Part shown: one piece after another, positions 26,897 through 34,835 of the stretch
Numbering within the stretch: the stretch's first letter is position 1
Layout: each line of letters opens with the position of its first letter
Assembly (NCBI GenBank): GCA_947473305.1
Contig: CANJCB010000003.1
Location: 62,001-126,000, forward strand
Reading direction: 5' to 3'
From: Rhodospirillales bacterium
GTDB taxonomy: Bacteria; Pseudomonadota; Alphaproteobacteria; ATCC43930; CGMCC-115725
DNA length: 64,000 nucleotides
Position numbers and translations under genes: made by a program
The notes under the pieces: generated by a model
Seen by the model: only the letters and a program-made list of their open reading frames with translations
The model's database searches: none
Told to the model about the DNA's origin: nothing

Positions 26897-27775
26897 ATGA
26901 GGATCGTTGCGTATAAGCAGGGCGGCAAGACAAAGGTCGGCAACCTCGCGAAAGATGGGCAGACTATTACCCCCTTTGCGTTGGGCGGAAATGCCGCCGA
27001 GCAAGGGGCTCTTGCCGTGATGGATCTGGTCCTCGCGGGCAAGACCCCGGAAGCCGAGAGCGGTACGGTGAAGCTCTCCGATGTGGAACTGCTGGCGCCC
27101 ATTCCGAAGCCGCGCCGCAATGTCTTCTGCGTCGGCAAGAACTACTTCGATCATGCTCACGAATTTGCCAAGAGCGGTTTCGATTCGAGCGCCGCGGCGG
27201 GTGCGGTTCCGGACGTGCCGATCATCTTCTCCAAGGTGCCGGAAAGCGTCATCGCATCAGGCCAGAAAATCCTTTTCGATCCGAAAGTGAGCACGGCCAT
27301 CGATTACGAGGTCGAGCTGGCGCTGGTGATCGGCAAGGGCGGGCGCGGCATCAGCAAGGCAGACGCGCTGAACCACGTCTGGGGCTATACGATCATTAAT
27401 GATGTGACCGCCCGCGACGTCCAAGGCCGGCACAAGCAATGGCTGCTCGGTAAGTCCTTCGACACCTTCTGCCCCATGGGGCCGGCGCTGGTAACGGCGG
27501 ACGAATTGGGCCACGGTCCTTTCGAGGTGCGCTGCTGGGTCAATGGCGAGCAGCGCCAGAAGGCTTCCACCGACCTCCTGATCTTCGACATTCCGACGCT
27601 GATCGAATGCATTTCCTCGGGCATCACGCTGATCCCGGGCGACATCATCTCCACCGGCACGCCCGCCGGCGTCGGCATCGGCTTCACCCCGCCGAAATAC
27701 CTTAAGGCGGGCGATGTGGTGCGGCAGGAAATCCCCGGCATCGGCGTGATCGAGAACACGCTCGCGGAGATTTAA
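26897..27775 (+). CDS. Fumarylacetoacetate hydrolase family protein
   Basis: 292 residues. The FAH fold is seen in the central KPRRNVFCVGKNYFDHAHEF, then IDYEVELALVIGKGGRGI with the metal-binding Glu residues, INDVTARDVQ, and the C-terminal GDIISTGTPAGVG. Members hydrolyse or isomerise 2-oxo acids such as fumarylpyruvate, acylpyruvates or 2-hydroxyhepta-2,4-dienedioate. It has an N-terminal FAH_N-like part (1-70). It starts 10 bp after PhyH with GAGGAG upstream, closing the operon; repeat copy C follows. Confidence 0.92.
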   Translation: MRIVAYKQGGKTKVGNLAKDGQTITPFALGGNAAEQGALAVMDLVLAGKTPEAESGTVKLSDVELLAPIPKPRRNVFCVGKNYFDHAHEFAKSGFDSSAAAGAVPDVPIIFSKVPESVIASGQKILFDPKVSTAIDYEVELALVIGKGGRGISKADALNHVWGYTIINDVTARDVQGRHKQWLLGKSFDTFCPMGPALVTADELGHGPFEVRCWVNGEQRQKASTDLLIFDIPTLIECISSGITLIPGDIISTGTPAGVGIGFTPPKYLKAGDVVRQEIPGIGVIENTLAEI

Positions 27776-27793
27776 GGAGAGGCACAGGGAAAA

Positions 27794-27930
27794 GTCCTTC
27801 TCCGCCCCTTGGGGGGAGAAGGATTTAGGAGGAGGTGGGGCGAGGGCAGCTATCTGCCCGAGCATTGTGCCGCCGGTAAGACCCACCCCACCCCGGCCCT
27901 CTCCCCCCTGAAGGGCGGAGAGGGAGAAGT
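27794..27930. repeat. Interspersed palindromic repeat, copy C
   Basis: The left unit is GTCCTTCTCCGCCCCTTGGG GGGAGAAGG-like and the conserved block reads TTTAGGAGGAGGTGGGGCGA. The inner hairpin is GGGCAG/CTGCCC at 27844-27859 around CTAT. The right half is a good inverted unit (GGCCCTCTCCCCCCTGAAGG then GCGGAGAGGG). It lies between two convergent operons and may also end transcription from both sides. Confidence 0.88.
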
Positions 27931-27935
27931 AGGAG

Positions 27936-28349
27936 TTACCCCACCACCGCGATCGCGTCGATTTCCACCATGAGGTCGGGGTGCGCCAGCCGGCGGACCT
28001 CGACCGTGGTGCTGGTCGGCAGGCTTTCGCCGAAATAGCGGGAGCGGATATCGGCGCATTTGAAGAAGGCGTCGATGTCGGTGACATAGGTGTTGGTGCG
28101 GACCAGATCCGCCAGGGTCGCGCCGGCGGCCTCCAGGCAGGCCTTCACATTCTCGCAGGCCTGCTCGACCTGGGCGCGCATGTCGCCGCGCCCGACGTTG
28201 GCGCCCTCCTTGTCGCGGGCGAGTTGGCCCGCCACGAAGATCATCTTCTTGCCGCCCTCGATGGTCACGCAATGGGAATAGAGCGCCTTGCCGTCGAGCT
28301 TGCGCACGTTGAGCGACGCCGGCTGGATGTTTTCGCGTTTTACCGCCAT
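27936..28349 (-). CDS. RidA family protein
   Basis: 137 residues. RidA/YjgF marks are MIFVAGQLARDKEGANVG, the central VEQACENVKACLEAAGATLADLVRTNTYVTD, and the C-terminal PDLMVEIDAIAVV. RidA proteins hydrolyse reactive imine/enamine intermediates; Rid-subfamily members in catabolic clusters often act as specific deaminases or aminoacrylate hydrolases. Last gene of the leftward amidohydrolase operon, 14 bp after the Pht5-like gene. Confidence 0.93.
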   Translation of the reverse strand: MAVKRENIQPASLNVRKLDGKALYSHCVTIEGGKKMIFVAGQLARDKEGANVGRGDMRAQVEQACENVKACLEAAGATLADLVRTNTYVTDIDAFFKCADIRSRYFGESLPTSTTVEVRRLAHPDLMVEIDAIAVVG

Positions 28350-28363
28350 TCCTCAGTCTCCCT

Positions 28364-29356
28364 TTAGATCTTGAACATCGCGGCCGTCGAGGATGCGAAA
28401 AGCTCCGTCGGATCGACAAGCCGGCCGATCAATCCGTCTTCATGGGCATAGCGCGCCATGGCTTTCAACTCGCCCATATTTTCCTGGATGCCGTAGCGCC
28501 AGTAATCGGACCCCATGACCTTCTGGACCCGCGCAACATCATCCTGCAGCCAGGGCAGGCTGGCCCGCGTGTAATTGATCATCTGCATGTCCTGCATGCA
28601 GATCGCCTTGGCCTGGACGAAGGCTTTCATGAGGCTCGCGGCGAGCCAGGGGTGGCGCTCGTGAAGCTCGCGGCGGATGCCGACGCAATGCATGAGCGGG
28701 AAGAAACCCGTCTTGGTGAAATAGGCTTCCTCGGCGGAACGATAGTCGGGAAATAGGCGGCCGATATGCTCTGGGTCCTTCGCCATGCAGGAGGGCACGC
28801 GCGGTGAAATGATCGCGTCGATCTCGCCGCTCGCCAGCATCCCCGACAGGGTCTTGTCGGCCGGAATATCTTGATGGTCGATAGAGGCGGGGAGCGTAAT
28901 CGGCGTCCGTGCGGTGCGGCCCGGCTGTTCCAGTCCTCCGGCGCGCCAGGCGACGTCGGTCGGCTTTACGCCGTATTCGTCGCTCAGCATGCCGCGGACC
29001 CAAAGCGCCGCCGTCTGCTGATAGTCGGGCAATCCGATCTTCCGGCCCTTGAGATCGGCGGGCGAGTTGATCCCGCGATCCTTGCGGATATAGACCGCCG
29101 AATGCCGGAACACGCGCGACAGGAACGCCGGCACGCCCACATAGGGGCTTTGGCTATTGCCGGCCATCACGAGGTGCGTTCCCAGCGAAAGCTCGCAGAC
29201 CTCGAATTCCTGCTCCCGGAAGGCGCGGTGGAAGATCTCCTCGGGATCGACCGGAAGCCAGGTGAGATCGACCCCTTCGATAGTGACGCGACCATCGATC
29301 AGGGGCCGGGTGCGGTCGGAATTCTGGCAGGCGAGGGCTATCGGCAGCCGGCGCAT
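28364..29356 (-). CDS. 4,5-dihydroxyphthalate decarboxylase-like / NMT1-type binding-fold protein
   Basis: 330 residues without a signal peptide. The fold is a type 2 periplasmic-binding protein. Marks are RTRPLIDGRVTIEGVDLTWL at the start, EVCELSLGTHLV, and DYQQTAALWVRGMLSDEYGV. Members of this family include Pht5, which decarboxylates 4,5-dihydroxyphthalate, but many are annotated as transport binding proteins. Lack of an export signal favours a cytoplasmic enzyme here. It abuts the hydrolase stop (29356/29357), so the genes are coupled. Confidence 0.82.
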   Translation of the reverse strand: MRRLPIALACQNSDRTRPLIDGRVTIEGVDLTWLPVDPEEIFHRAFREQEFEVCELSLGTHLVMAGNSQSPYVGVPAFLSRVFRHSAVYIRKDRGINSPADLKGRKIGLPDYQQTAALWVRGMLSDEYGVKPTDVAWRAGGLEQPGRTARTPITLPASIDHQDIPADKTLSGMLASGEIDAIISPRVPSCMAKDPEHIGRLFPDYRSAEEAYFTKTGFFPLMHCVGIRRELHERHPWLAASLMKAFVQAKAICMQDMQMINYTRASLPWLQDDVARVQKVMGSDYWRYGIQENMGELKAMARYAHEDGLIGRLVDPTELFASSTAAMFKI

Positions 29357-30199
29357 CTAGCGGTCCTCCAGGGTGCCGGTCTTGACGAGTTTGGCGAAGG
29401 CGGTGGCGAGTTGCCCCTCGGGCTTCGCCAATTCGTCGAGCGCGGAATAGTGGTGGCAGCCGGCGGGCTCGATGTAGCGGACCTTGAGGCCCTTGGCTCG
29501 GCAGGCCGCGGCATATTCCGTCGCCTGACGTCGGAATTCCGGAAGTTCTCCGCCGCCCGCACTGACGATGAGAGGCGGTGCTTTCGCCGGAATATGGGAC
29601 ATCGGTTCCACGAGGCGTGTCTCGGCCTCGTCGAGTTTCATCACGTCATTGACCGAGCCCAGGCGGATCGGCTCCATGTCGTAGAGACCGCTGACCGCCA
29701 GAGCGCCCTTGATCGCCGGATGGGCCATGTTCATGGCCGCCAGATGCCCACCCGCGGACCAGCCGGTCATATAGAGCCGTGCAGGGTCGGCGCCGAGGCT
29801 CGCGATATTTTCGTGCAGCCAGGTTGCGGCCTCGCCCACTTCCTCGACGATGCGCGGGAGCCGGGCGTGGGGGGCCAGCGTATAGCCGACGATGGCCGCA
29901 TTGAAGCCATGTGCGAGGAACCCTTCGGCCACGAAACTGAAAGTGTCCTTGGAATTGCGCTGCCAATAGCCGCCATGGAGGAACATCACGGTCGGCGCCT
30001 TGGGATCGGTGGCCGGGAAGAAATCGAGCTGGGGGCTCGGATTCTTCGTATAGGGGATGCCGATCTTGCCCTGATGCGTCTTGCGGAAGGCGGCGCTGCG
30101 GTCGAGCCAGCCTTGCCGCCAGCCATCGACATTCGGAATGCTTGCCGAGGTCGTATAGGCGGCGTCCAGGGCCGCCCGGTCCATCCCGCGATAGAGCAC
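29357..30199 (-). CDS. Alpha/beta hydrolase, arylformamidase-like
   Basis: 280 residues from a GTG at 30199 with AAAGGA upstream; the ATG at 30184 lacks a site. The oxyanion motif HGGYW, in VMFLHGGYWQ, and the nucleophile motif GWSAGGH follow the kynurenine-formamidase/BD-FAE group. A late His in GCHHYSALDE completes the triad. It probably cleaves an N-formyl amide or ester. It lies between an amidohydrolase and a decarboxylase-like gene, all leftward, which suggests stepwise loss of an N-acyl group. Confidence 0.88.
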   Translation of the reverse strand: MLYRGMDRAALDAAYTTSASIPNVDGWRQGWLDRSAAFRKTHQGKIGIPYTKNPSPQLDFFPATDPKAPTVMFLHGGYWQRNSKDTFSFVAEGFLAHGFNAAIVGYTLAPHARLPRIVEEVGEAATWLHENIASLGADPARLYMTGWSAGGHLAAMNMAHPAIKGALAVSGLYDMEPIRLGSVNDVMKLDEAETRLVEPMSHIPAKAPPLIVSAGGGELPEFRRQATEYAAACRAKGLKVRYIEPAGCHHYSALDELAKPEGQLATAFAKLVKTGTLEDR

Positions 30200-30228
30200 C
30201 GGGTTTCCTTTCTTATGGCTTCGAGCGA

Positions 30229-31599
30229 TCAGGCGCGGGCGACGAGGCCCTTCGGCTTGGCGAAGAGTTCCGCCACCCGCTCCTGGGTATAGAGATCGCT
30301 CCAGAAGCTCATGGCGAAATCGCTGACCTGCAGCGGGTTGTAGCTGGTGCGTTCGATGCGGATCTGCTCGCCGCCCTGGATGATGTGGCGGAAGCGCTTG
30401 CGGTCCAGCAGGATCGAGACATCCGCCAGCGGATTGCCTTCGATCACAACCATATCGGCCTTGGCCCCGGTCTCGATGACGCCGAGCTTGGAGCCGCCGC
30501 GCAGCATCTTCGCGGAAACGGAGGTCGCGCTCTGCAGCGCCGCCGCCGGAGACATGCCCACGTCCTTGACGAAAAGCTCGATCTCCTTGGCATGCCATTC
30601 GCCATAGGGCGTCACGGCGAAGCCCGAATCCGTGCCGGTCATGATCGGCACGCCCGCCTTGTGGGCCTTCAGCATGTTCTCGCAGGCGGTGTCGTATTCG
30701 ACGATGGAATTCTTCGGCCGGCCTTTGATGTGATAGGCGTCGGTCGGCATGGTGAAGTCGATCATGTTCCGCAGATAGGTCAGCGTCGGCCCGATGGCGC
30801 AGCCGTTCTCCAGCATCGCGTCGAGGCATTCATTGTCCATGAAGGACGCATGGAAAATGAGATCGACGCCGGCCTTGGCGGAATAGAGCGTGCCTTCCCG
30901 ACCCCGGCAATGGGTGATGGCCTTCTTGCCCAGCCGATGGATCTCATCGACCATGGCGGTCATCTCTTCCTGGTTGAAGGCGGCCACCAAGTCGCCGTTC
31001 TCCCGGGCAAGCTTGCCGTCCATGGCGATCTTCACGCAATCGACGCCGTCCTTCACCTGGCGGCGGATCGCCTCGATGGCCTCGTCCGTCGAGCGCACAA
31101 GCACGCCGATGGAGGTTTCCGGCACGCCGATCCAGGTCGGGTACCAGTCGGTGAGGCCCTGGCGGCTGGTGATATAGGGACCTGCGGTGGTGATGCGCGG
31201 ACCCTTGAAGAGGCCCGCTTCGATGGCGTCGCGGATAGCGAGCGTCACCCGGCCCGCATCGCCCGGCGCGCAGGTCGAGGTATAGCCAGCCGCCAGCACC
31301 TGCTGTGCGAAATAGAGGCCCCGGATCGCCCGGAACTCCACCGAGGCGTAGAGGTCGATATCCTCCTCGGTCTTGGCGTTGCCATAGGCGTAATGGGTAT
31401 GGACGTCGATCAGCCCCGGCATCACGAAAAGGTCGGAGCAATCGAGGATCTCGTCGCCTACGGAGGGCGGCGGGGCTTCCTGGGTCGGGCCGACATAGGC
31501 GAAGACGCCGTCCTTCACGACGATCGTCTGGTCCTTCTGAGCCGCGTCGTCGCGCGCCGTGAAGAGAGAGCCGCACCGCAACCGGGTCTGCTTCGCCAT
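30229..31599 (-). CDS. Amidohydrolase family protein
   Basis: 456 residues from the ATG at 31599; the in-frame ATG at 31614 overlaps the ribosome site GGAGGGA. The metal site begins with PGLIDVHTHYAYG (HxH). Later His residues follow in the barrel (HCRGREG, LIFHASF) and a C-terminal TGTDSGFAVTPYG holds the catalytic Asp. The C-terminal strand-rich segment GAKADMVVIEGNPLADVSIL is typical of imidazolonepropionase/prolidase-like members. It hydrolyses a C-N bond in a ring or amide. First gene of the leftward operon, transcribed away from the MetE-like gene. Confidence 0.92.
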   Translation of the reverse strand: MAKQTRLRCGSLFTARDDAAQKDQTIVVKDGVFAYVGPTQEAPPPSVGDEILDCSDLFVMPGLIDVHTHYAYGNAKTEEDIDLYASVEFRAIRGLYFAQQVLAAGYTSTCAPGDAGRVTLAIRDAIEAGLFKGPRITTAGPYITSRQGLTDWYPTWIGVPETSIGVLVRSTDEAIEAIRRQVKDGVDCVKIAMDGKLARENGDLVAAFNQEEMTAMVDEIHRLGKKAITHCRGREGTLYSAKAGVDLIFHASFMDNECLDAMLENGCAIGPTLTYLRNMIDFTMPTDAYHIKGRPKNSIVEYDTACENMLKAHKAGVPIMTGTDSGFAVTPYGEWHAKEIELFVKDVGMSPAAALQSATSVSAKMLRGGSKLGVIETGAKADMVVIEGNPLADVSILLDRKRFRHIIQGGEQIRIERTSYNPLQVSDFAMSFWSDLYTQERVAELFAKPKGLVARA

Positions 31600-31651
31600 C
31601 GGGATTCCCTCCATGAAACCAGTTTACACTTTGGTAGTACGGGAGACCGAG

Positions 31652-31732
31652 TCTGTCAATGTGGACAGAATTGACAAATGCTATGATGTCGTTTCTGATG
31701 TATGCAATAAATCATGTTATTCATGCATGATT
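31652..31732. promoter_or_regulatory. Paired inverted repeats in the divergent amidohydrolase/MetE-like promoter
   Basis: The gap 31600-31778 is AT-rich compared with its surroundings. It holds TGTCAAT-9-ATTGACA (31654-31676), with a nested TCTGTC-6-GACAGA (31652-31669). A second site has the same 7-9-7 geometry, AATCATG-9-CATGATT (31710-31732). TTGACA occurs on both strands of the first site and could be a -35 for either direction. This reads as a shared regulatory region with two dimer sites; the regulator is unknown. Confidence 0.55.
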
Positions 31733-31778
31733 ATTGAACGATTTCTTGAGATGCAAAGAATAGAGGGAGAGTTGGCGA

Positions 31779-32894
31779 ATGGCGATGCGCACAAAACCTC
31801 CTTTTCGAGCCGATCATGTCGGCAGCCTCATTCGCCCGCCAAAACTTGCCGCGCTGCGCGCCGCCTATAAGCGTAAAGAGATCTCCAAAGCGGTTCTGAA
31901 AGAGACGCAGGACGCCGCCATTCGCGATGTGGTGAAGCTTCAGGAGGACGTGGGCCTCAAGTCGATCACCGACGGCGAATTCCAACGCGACTGGTTCCAT
32001 GTCGATTTCCTGCAGGAAATCGAGAATATCACGGTCGTTCCGCCCAGCATGACGCTGCGCTTTCACACGCACGACCATGACATCGATGTCGTGGCGCCGG
32101 GCCTCAGGGTCGACGGAAAGCTGAAGCGTACGCATCCGATCTTCGTGGACCACTTCAAGACCTTGAAGCCTTTCGTCCACGAGACGCCGAAGATGACGCT
32201 GCCGTCGCCCTCGACCGTCCATTTTCGGGGCGGCCGCAAAGCGATCAACGAGCAGGCCTACCCCGATCTCGCCGAATTCTACGCGGATCTCGCCCGCGTC
32301 TATCGCGAGGAGATCGCCGATCTGGCGGAGGCGGGCTGCCGCTACCTGCAACTCGACGAGGTCAATCTCGCCTTTCTCTGCGATCCCAAGCTGCGGGACC
32401 AAGTCCGCAACATCGGCGAGAATCCGGAAACCCTGCCAAAAACCTATGCCTCGCTCATCAATGCGGCCATCGGGTCCCGGCCTTCCGACATGGTCGTCTG
32501 CATGCATCTCTGCCGGGGCAATTTCCGGGGCGCCTGGCTTGCCGAAGGCGGTTACGACCCGGTGGCGGAGGTGCTGTTCAACGAGGTCGCCGTGGACGGC
32601 TTCTTCCTTGAATACGACAGCCCGCGCGCCGGCAGCTTCGAGCCGCTGCGGTTCGTGCCTAAGGGCAAGACCATCGTGCTGGGGCTCGTCACGACGAAGC
32701 TCGGCAAGCTCGAAACCAAGGACGAGTTGAAGCGTCGCATCGAGGAGGCGTCCCGCTATATCCCGATTGAGCAGCTTGCGATAAGCCCCCAATGCGGTTT
32801 CGCCAGCGCGATCGAGCAGAACGTTGTCCAGGTGGAAGACCAGATCGCCAAGCTCCGCCTCGTCGTCGAGGTCGCGCAGGAGGTCTGGGGTTAG
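31779..32894 (+). CDS. Cobalamin-independent methionine synthase-like protein (MetE C-terminal/YxjG type)
   Basis: 371 residues, equal to the C-terminal half of MetE. The zinc ligands are kept: His243 and Cys245 (MHLCRGN), Glu278 and Cys339 (SPQCGFAS). The start FRADHVGSLIRP is typical. The N-terminal folate-binding duplicate domain of full MetE is absent. Such single-domain proteins are methyl transferases or, in some catabolic clusters, act on other thiols or alpha-hydroxyalkyl compounds. The location beside catabolic genes argues for a special methyl-transfer role, an inference. Confidence 0.9.
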   Translation: MAMRTKPPFRADHVGSLIRPPKLAALRAAYKRKEISKAVLKETQDAAIRDVVKLQEDVGLKSITDGEFQRDWFHVDFLQEIENITVVPPSMTLRFHTHDHDIDVVAPGLRVDGKLKRTHPIFVDHFKTLKPFVHETPKMTLPSPSTVHFRGGRKAINEQAYPDLAEFYADLARVYREEIADLAEAGCRYLQLDEVNLAFLCDPKLRDQVRNIGENPETLPKTYASLINAAIGSRPSDMVVCMHLCRGNFRGAWLAEGGYDPVAEVLFNEVAVDGFFLEYDSPRAGSFEPLRFVPKGKTIVLGLVTTKLGKLETKDELKRRIEEASRYIPIEQLAISPQCGFASAIEQNVVQVEDQIAKLRLVVEVAQEVWG

Positions 32895-32921
32895 CGGTTC
32901 TCTTTTCGAAGGACGGAAGCG

Positions 32922-34262
32922 ATGGGAACGATTGCGCAGGAACTGGGCTCCTTTATCGCGGGCGTAACGCCGAAGGACCTTCCTCGCGAGGTGCTCGAAC
33001 GGACGGCGCTTGCCGTGCTGGACACGATTGCCTCCGCTTTGCCGGGAGCGGCCACGCCCAATGCGGCGGCCATGCGGCTCGCGGGGACGCGGCTCTTCGG
33101 TCGGGGCGATCATCAGGCCTGGTTCACCGGGGAGACGATGCAGCTTTCCGCCGCCGTGCTCGCCAATTCGACGGCTGCCTTCTGCCTCGATCTCGACGAT
33201 GGGCATAGAGCTGCGATGGGGCATACCGGTTCCGCCGTGATCCCAGCCGTCCTGACTGCGGCGACGGGGCAGAATTGGACCGGGCCGCAGATCCTGACAG
33301 CCATCGCGATCGGCTACGATATCGCCTACCGGATTTCGGCCTCCCGCCAGCCGGGGGTGCGGAACAATCGGACGAGCGGTCATTGGTCCGGTTATAGCGC
33401 CGCGGCGGCGATGGGCTGGCTCCTGGGGCTCGATGCCGATCAGCATGCCCATGCCATCGCGGTGACCGGCACTGAGGCGCCCAAAAACCTTGCTTCGGAC
33501 GAAAGCAGCGACAAGGGCATGGTGAAGGGCAGCATCCCTTGGTCCACCCTCGTGGGAATGATGTCCGTCGAGCGCGCCCGGGCGGGCTTTACCGGTCCCA
33601 TCGACATGTTCGACCGGCCCCAGATTTATCGCCGCGAGATCATGCTCGACCGGCTCGGCAGCCGCTGGCTCGTGGGCGAGAGCTATATGAAACCCTATGC
33701 CTGCTGCCGCTATATCCACGCCTCCATGGACGCGGTGATCGAGCTTATGGGCCAGGACCGCAAGACCTCGATTGAGGATCTGACGGTCGAGATCTTTCCG
33801 ACGGCGCTCACGCTGCCCAATCATGCGGCGCCGACGACGCTCGAATCCGCGCAGTTCAGCGTGCCTTTCTGCGTCGCGCTGGCGGCTTTGCGCGGCGCTT
33901 CCGCGTTCCGACCCATGGTGGAGGGGGCGTTGCATGACGCTGAGGTGCTGGCACTCGCAAAGCGTGTGACGGTGCGCGCGGCAGAGGACTTCAAGGATTC
34001 TTTTCCAAGGGCGACGCCGGGGCGCGTCTTTCTTCGTCGGGATGGCGTCGAAACAAGCCGGACCGTGCTCAGCCCCTTCGGCGATTTCGACAACCAGATG
34101 GGTAAGAAGGATGTGGCTGAGAAATTCGCCGACCTTGCGCGGGGCATACTTTCCGCTTCGCAGGTCCGCGCCATAATCGAGGGCGTGGATGCGCTGGTCA
34201 TCGGCGAGGCAAAGCCTCTGCTCACCGCTTTGTCCGCGCCGGTTCTGAAGGCGACCGCTTAA
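32922..34262 (+). CDS. MmgE/PrpD family protein
   Basis: 446 residues. Family marks are the helical N-terminus (VLERTALAVLDTIASALPG), then DLDDGHRAAMGHTGSAVIPA (89-108) with the active-site His, and the later KPYACCRYIHASMDAVIEL. PrpD dehydrates 2-methylcitrate; other members include cis-aconitate decarboxylase and iminodisuccinate epimerase. It starts 27 bp after the MetE-like gene with GAAGGA upstream. No prpBC genes are here, so the methylcitrate cycle is not indicated. Confidence 0.92.
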   Translation: MGTIAQELGSFIAGVTPKDLPREVLERTALAVLDTIASALPGAATPNAAAMRLAGTRLFGRGDHQAWFTGETMQLSAAVLANSTAAFCLDLDDGHRAAMGHTGSAVIPAVLTAATGQNWTGPQILTAIAIGYDIAYRISASRQPGVRNNRTSGHWSGYSAAAAMGWLLGLDADQHAHAIAVTGTEAPKNLASDESSDKGMVKGSIPWSTLVGMMSVERARAGFTGPIDMFDRPQIYRREIMLDRLGSRWLVGESYMKPYACCRYIHASMDAVIELMGQDRKTSIEDLTVEIFPTALTLPNHAAPTTLESAQFSVPFCVALAALRGASAFRPMVEGALHDAEVLALAKRVTVRAAEDFKDSFPRATPGRVFLRRDGVETSRTVLSPFGDFDNQMGKKDVAEKFADLARGILSASQVRAIIEGVDALVIGEAKPLLTALSAPVLKATA

Positions 34263-34720
34263 GCCGCGGTGATGTGACTGCGGAAGGTGATGGGGTCGCT
34301 GATGTCGGCGATGGGCTCCAGCCCGCCGCCGGTGCCACGGATCGTCACTTTGCCATAGCCGAAGATGCGGCCCAGGATCGACTGGTCCACATCGACGCTT
34401 TCGACCTTGGTCCGGTTCATCTCGATGCTGTGCCGCGCGAAGATGCCGGCCTTGTAGATGACACGCTGGTCGGTCACGGCAAATTCGGTCGAGGACCGTT
34501 TGATGACAGCCGGTAGCCAAAACGCAAAGGCAATGGCGGTCAGAAAGGCTGCCAGGATCAAGGGCCAGGTCTGATCCTCTGTCGGCACAAAGAAGGATCC
34601 GGCGGCCGCGCCGAACGCCAGAATCAAAAAGACGAGGGCCGGCAGATAGACGAACCAGTGCAGGCCTGTCTCGTAGACGACCTTTTCATCAGGCTGAAGG
34701 ACTTTTGCGACATAGCTCAT
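34259..34720 (-). CDS. PH-domain membrane protein (YdbS/bPH2-like)
   Basis: 153 residues from the ATG at 34720; the frame is open further upstream but overlaps the divergent gene. Two adjacent transmembrane helices (about 23-45 and 55-72) are followed by a bacterial PH-like domain with STEFAVTDQRVIYKAGIFARHSIEM and GRIFGYGKVTIRGTGG, the classic bPH2 hallmarks. Role unknown; such proteins sit in the inner membrane. The stop overlaps the PrpD stop by 4 bp. Confidence 0.88.
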   Translation of the reverse strand: MSYVAKVLQPDEKVVYETGLHWFVYLPALVFLILAFGAAAGSFFVPTEDQTWPLILAAFLTAIAFAFWLPAVIKRSSTEFAVTDQRVIYKAGIFARHSIEMNRTKVESVDVDQSILGRIFGYGKVTIRGTGGGLEPIADISDPITFRSHITAA

Positions 34721-34835
34721 GGCATTCAACGGTCGAAACTTCCAAACGGGCGGGAAGTTCCGCCACCAAGGCTTCCAATTTCCGGCGAACCCGAATAGCC
34801 TTCGCGCTTTCCGGCGACCAGCCAACAGAGGCCTC

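Noticed and set aside
29357-30829. 490-codon leftward frame that includes the formamidase-like gene
   Set aside because: The first 210 codons are an out-of-frame reading of the amidohydrolase gene; the GTG at 30199 with a ribosome site is preferred.
31731-34520. 929-codon leftward frame opposite the MetE-like and PrpD genes
   Set aside because: Antisense shadow; the plus-strand genes have intact motifs and ribosome sites.
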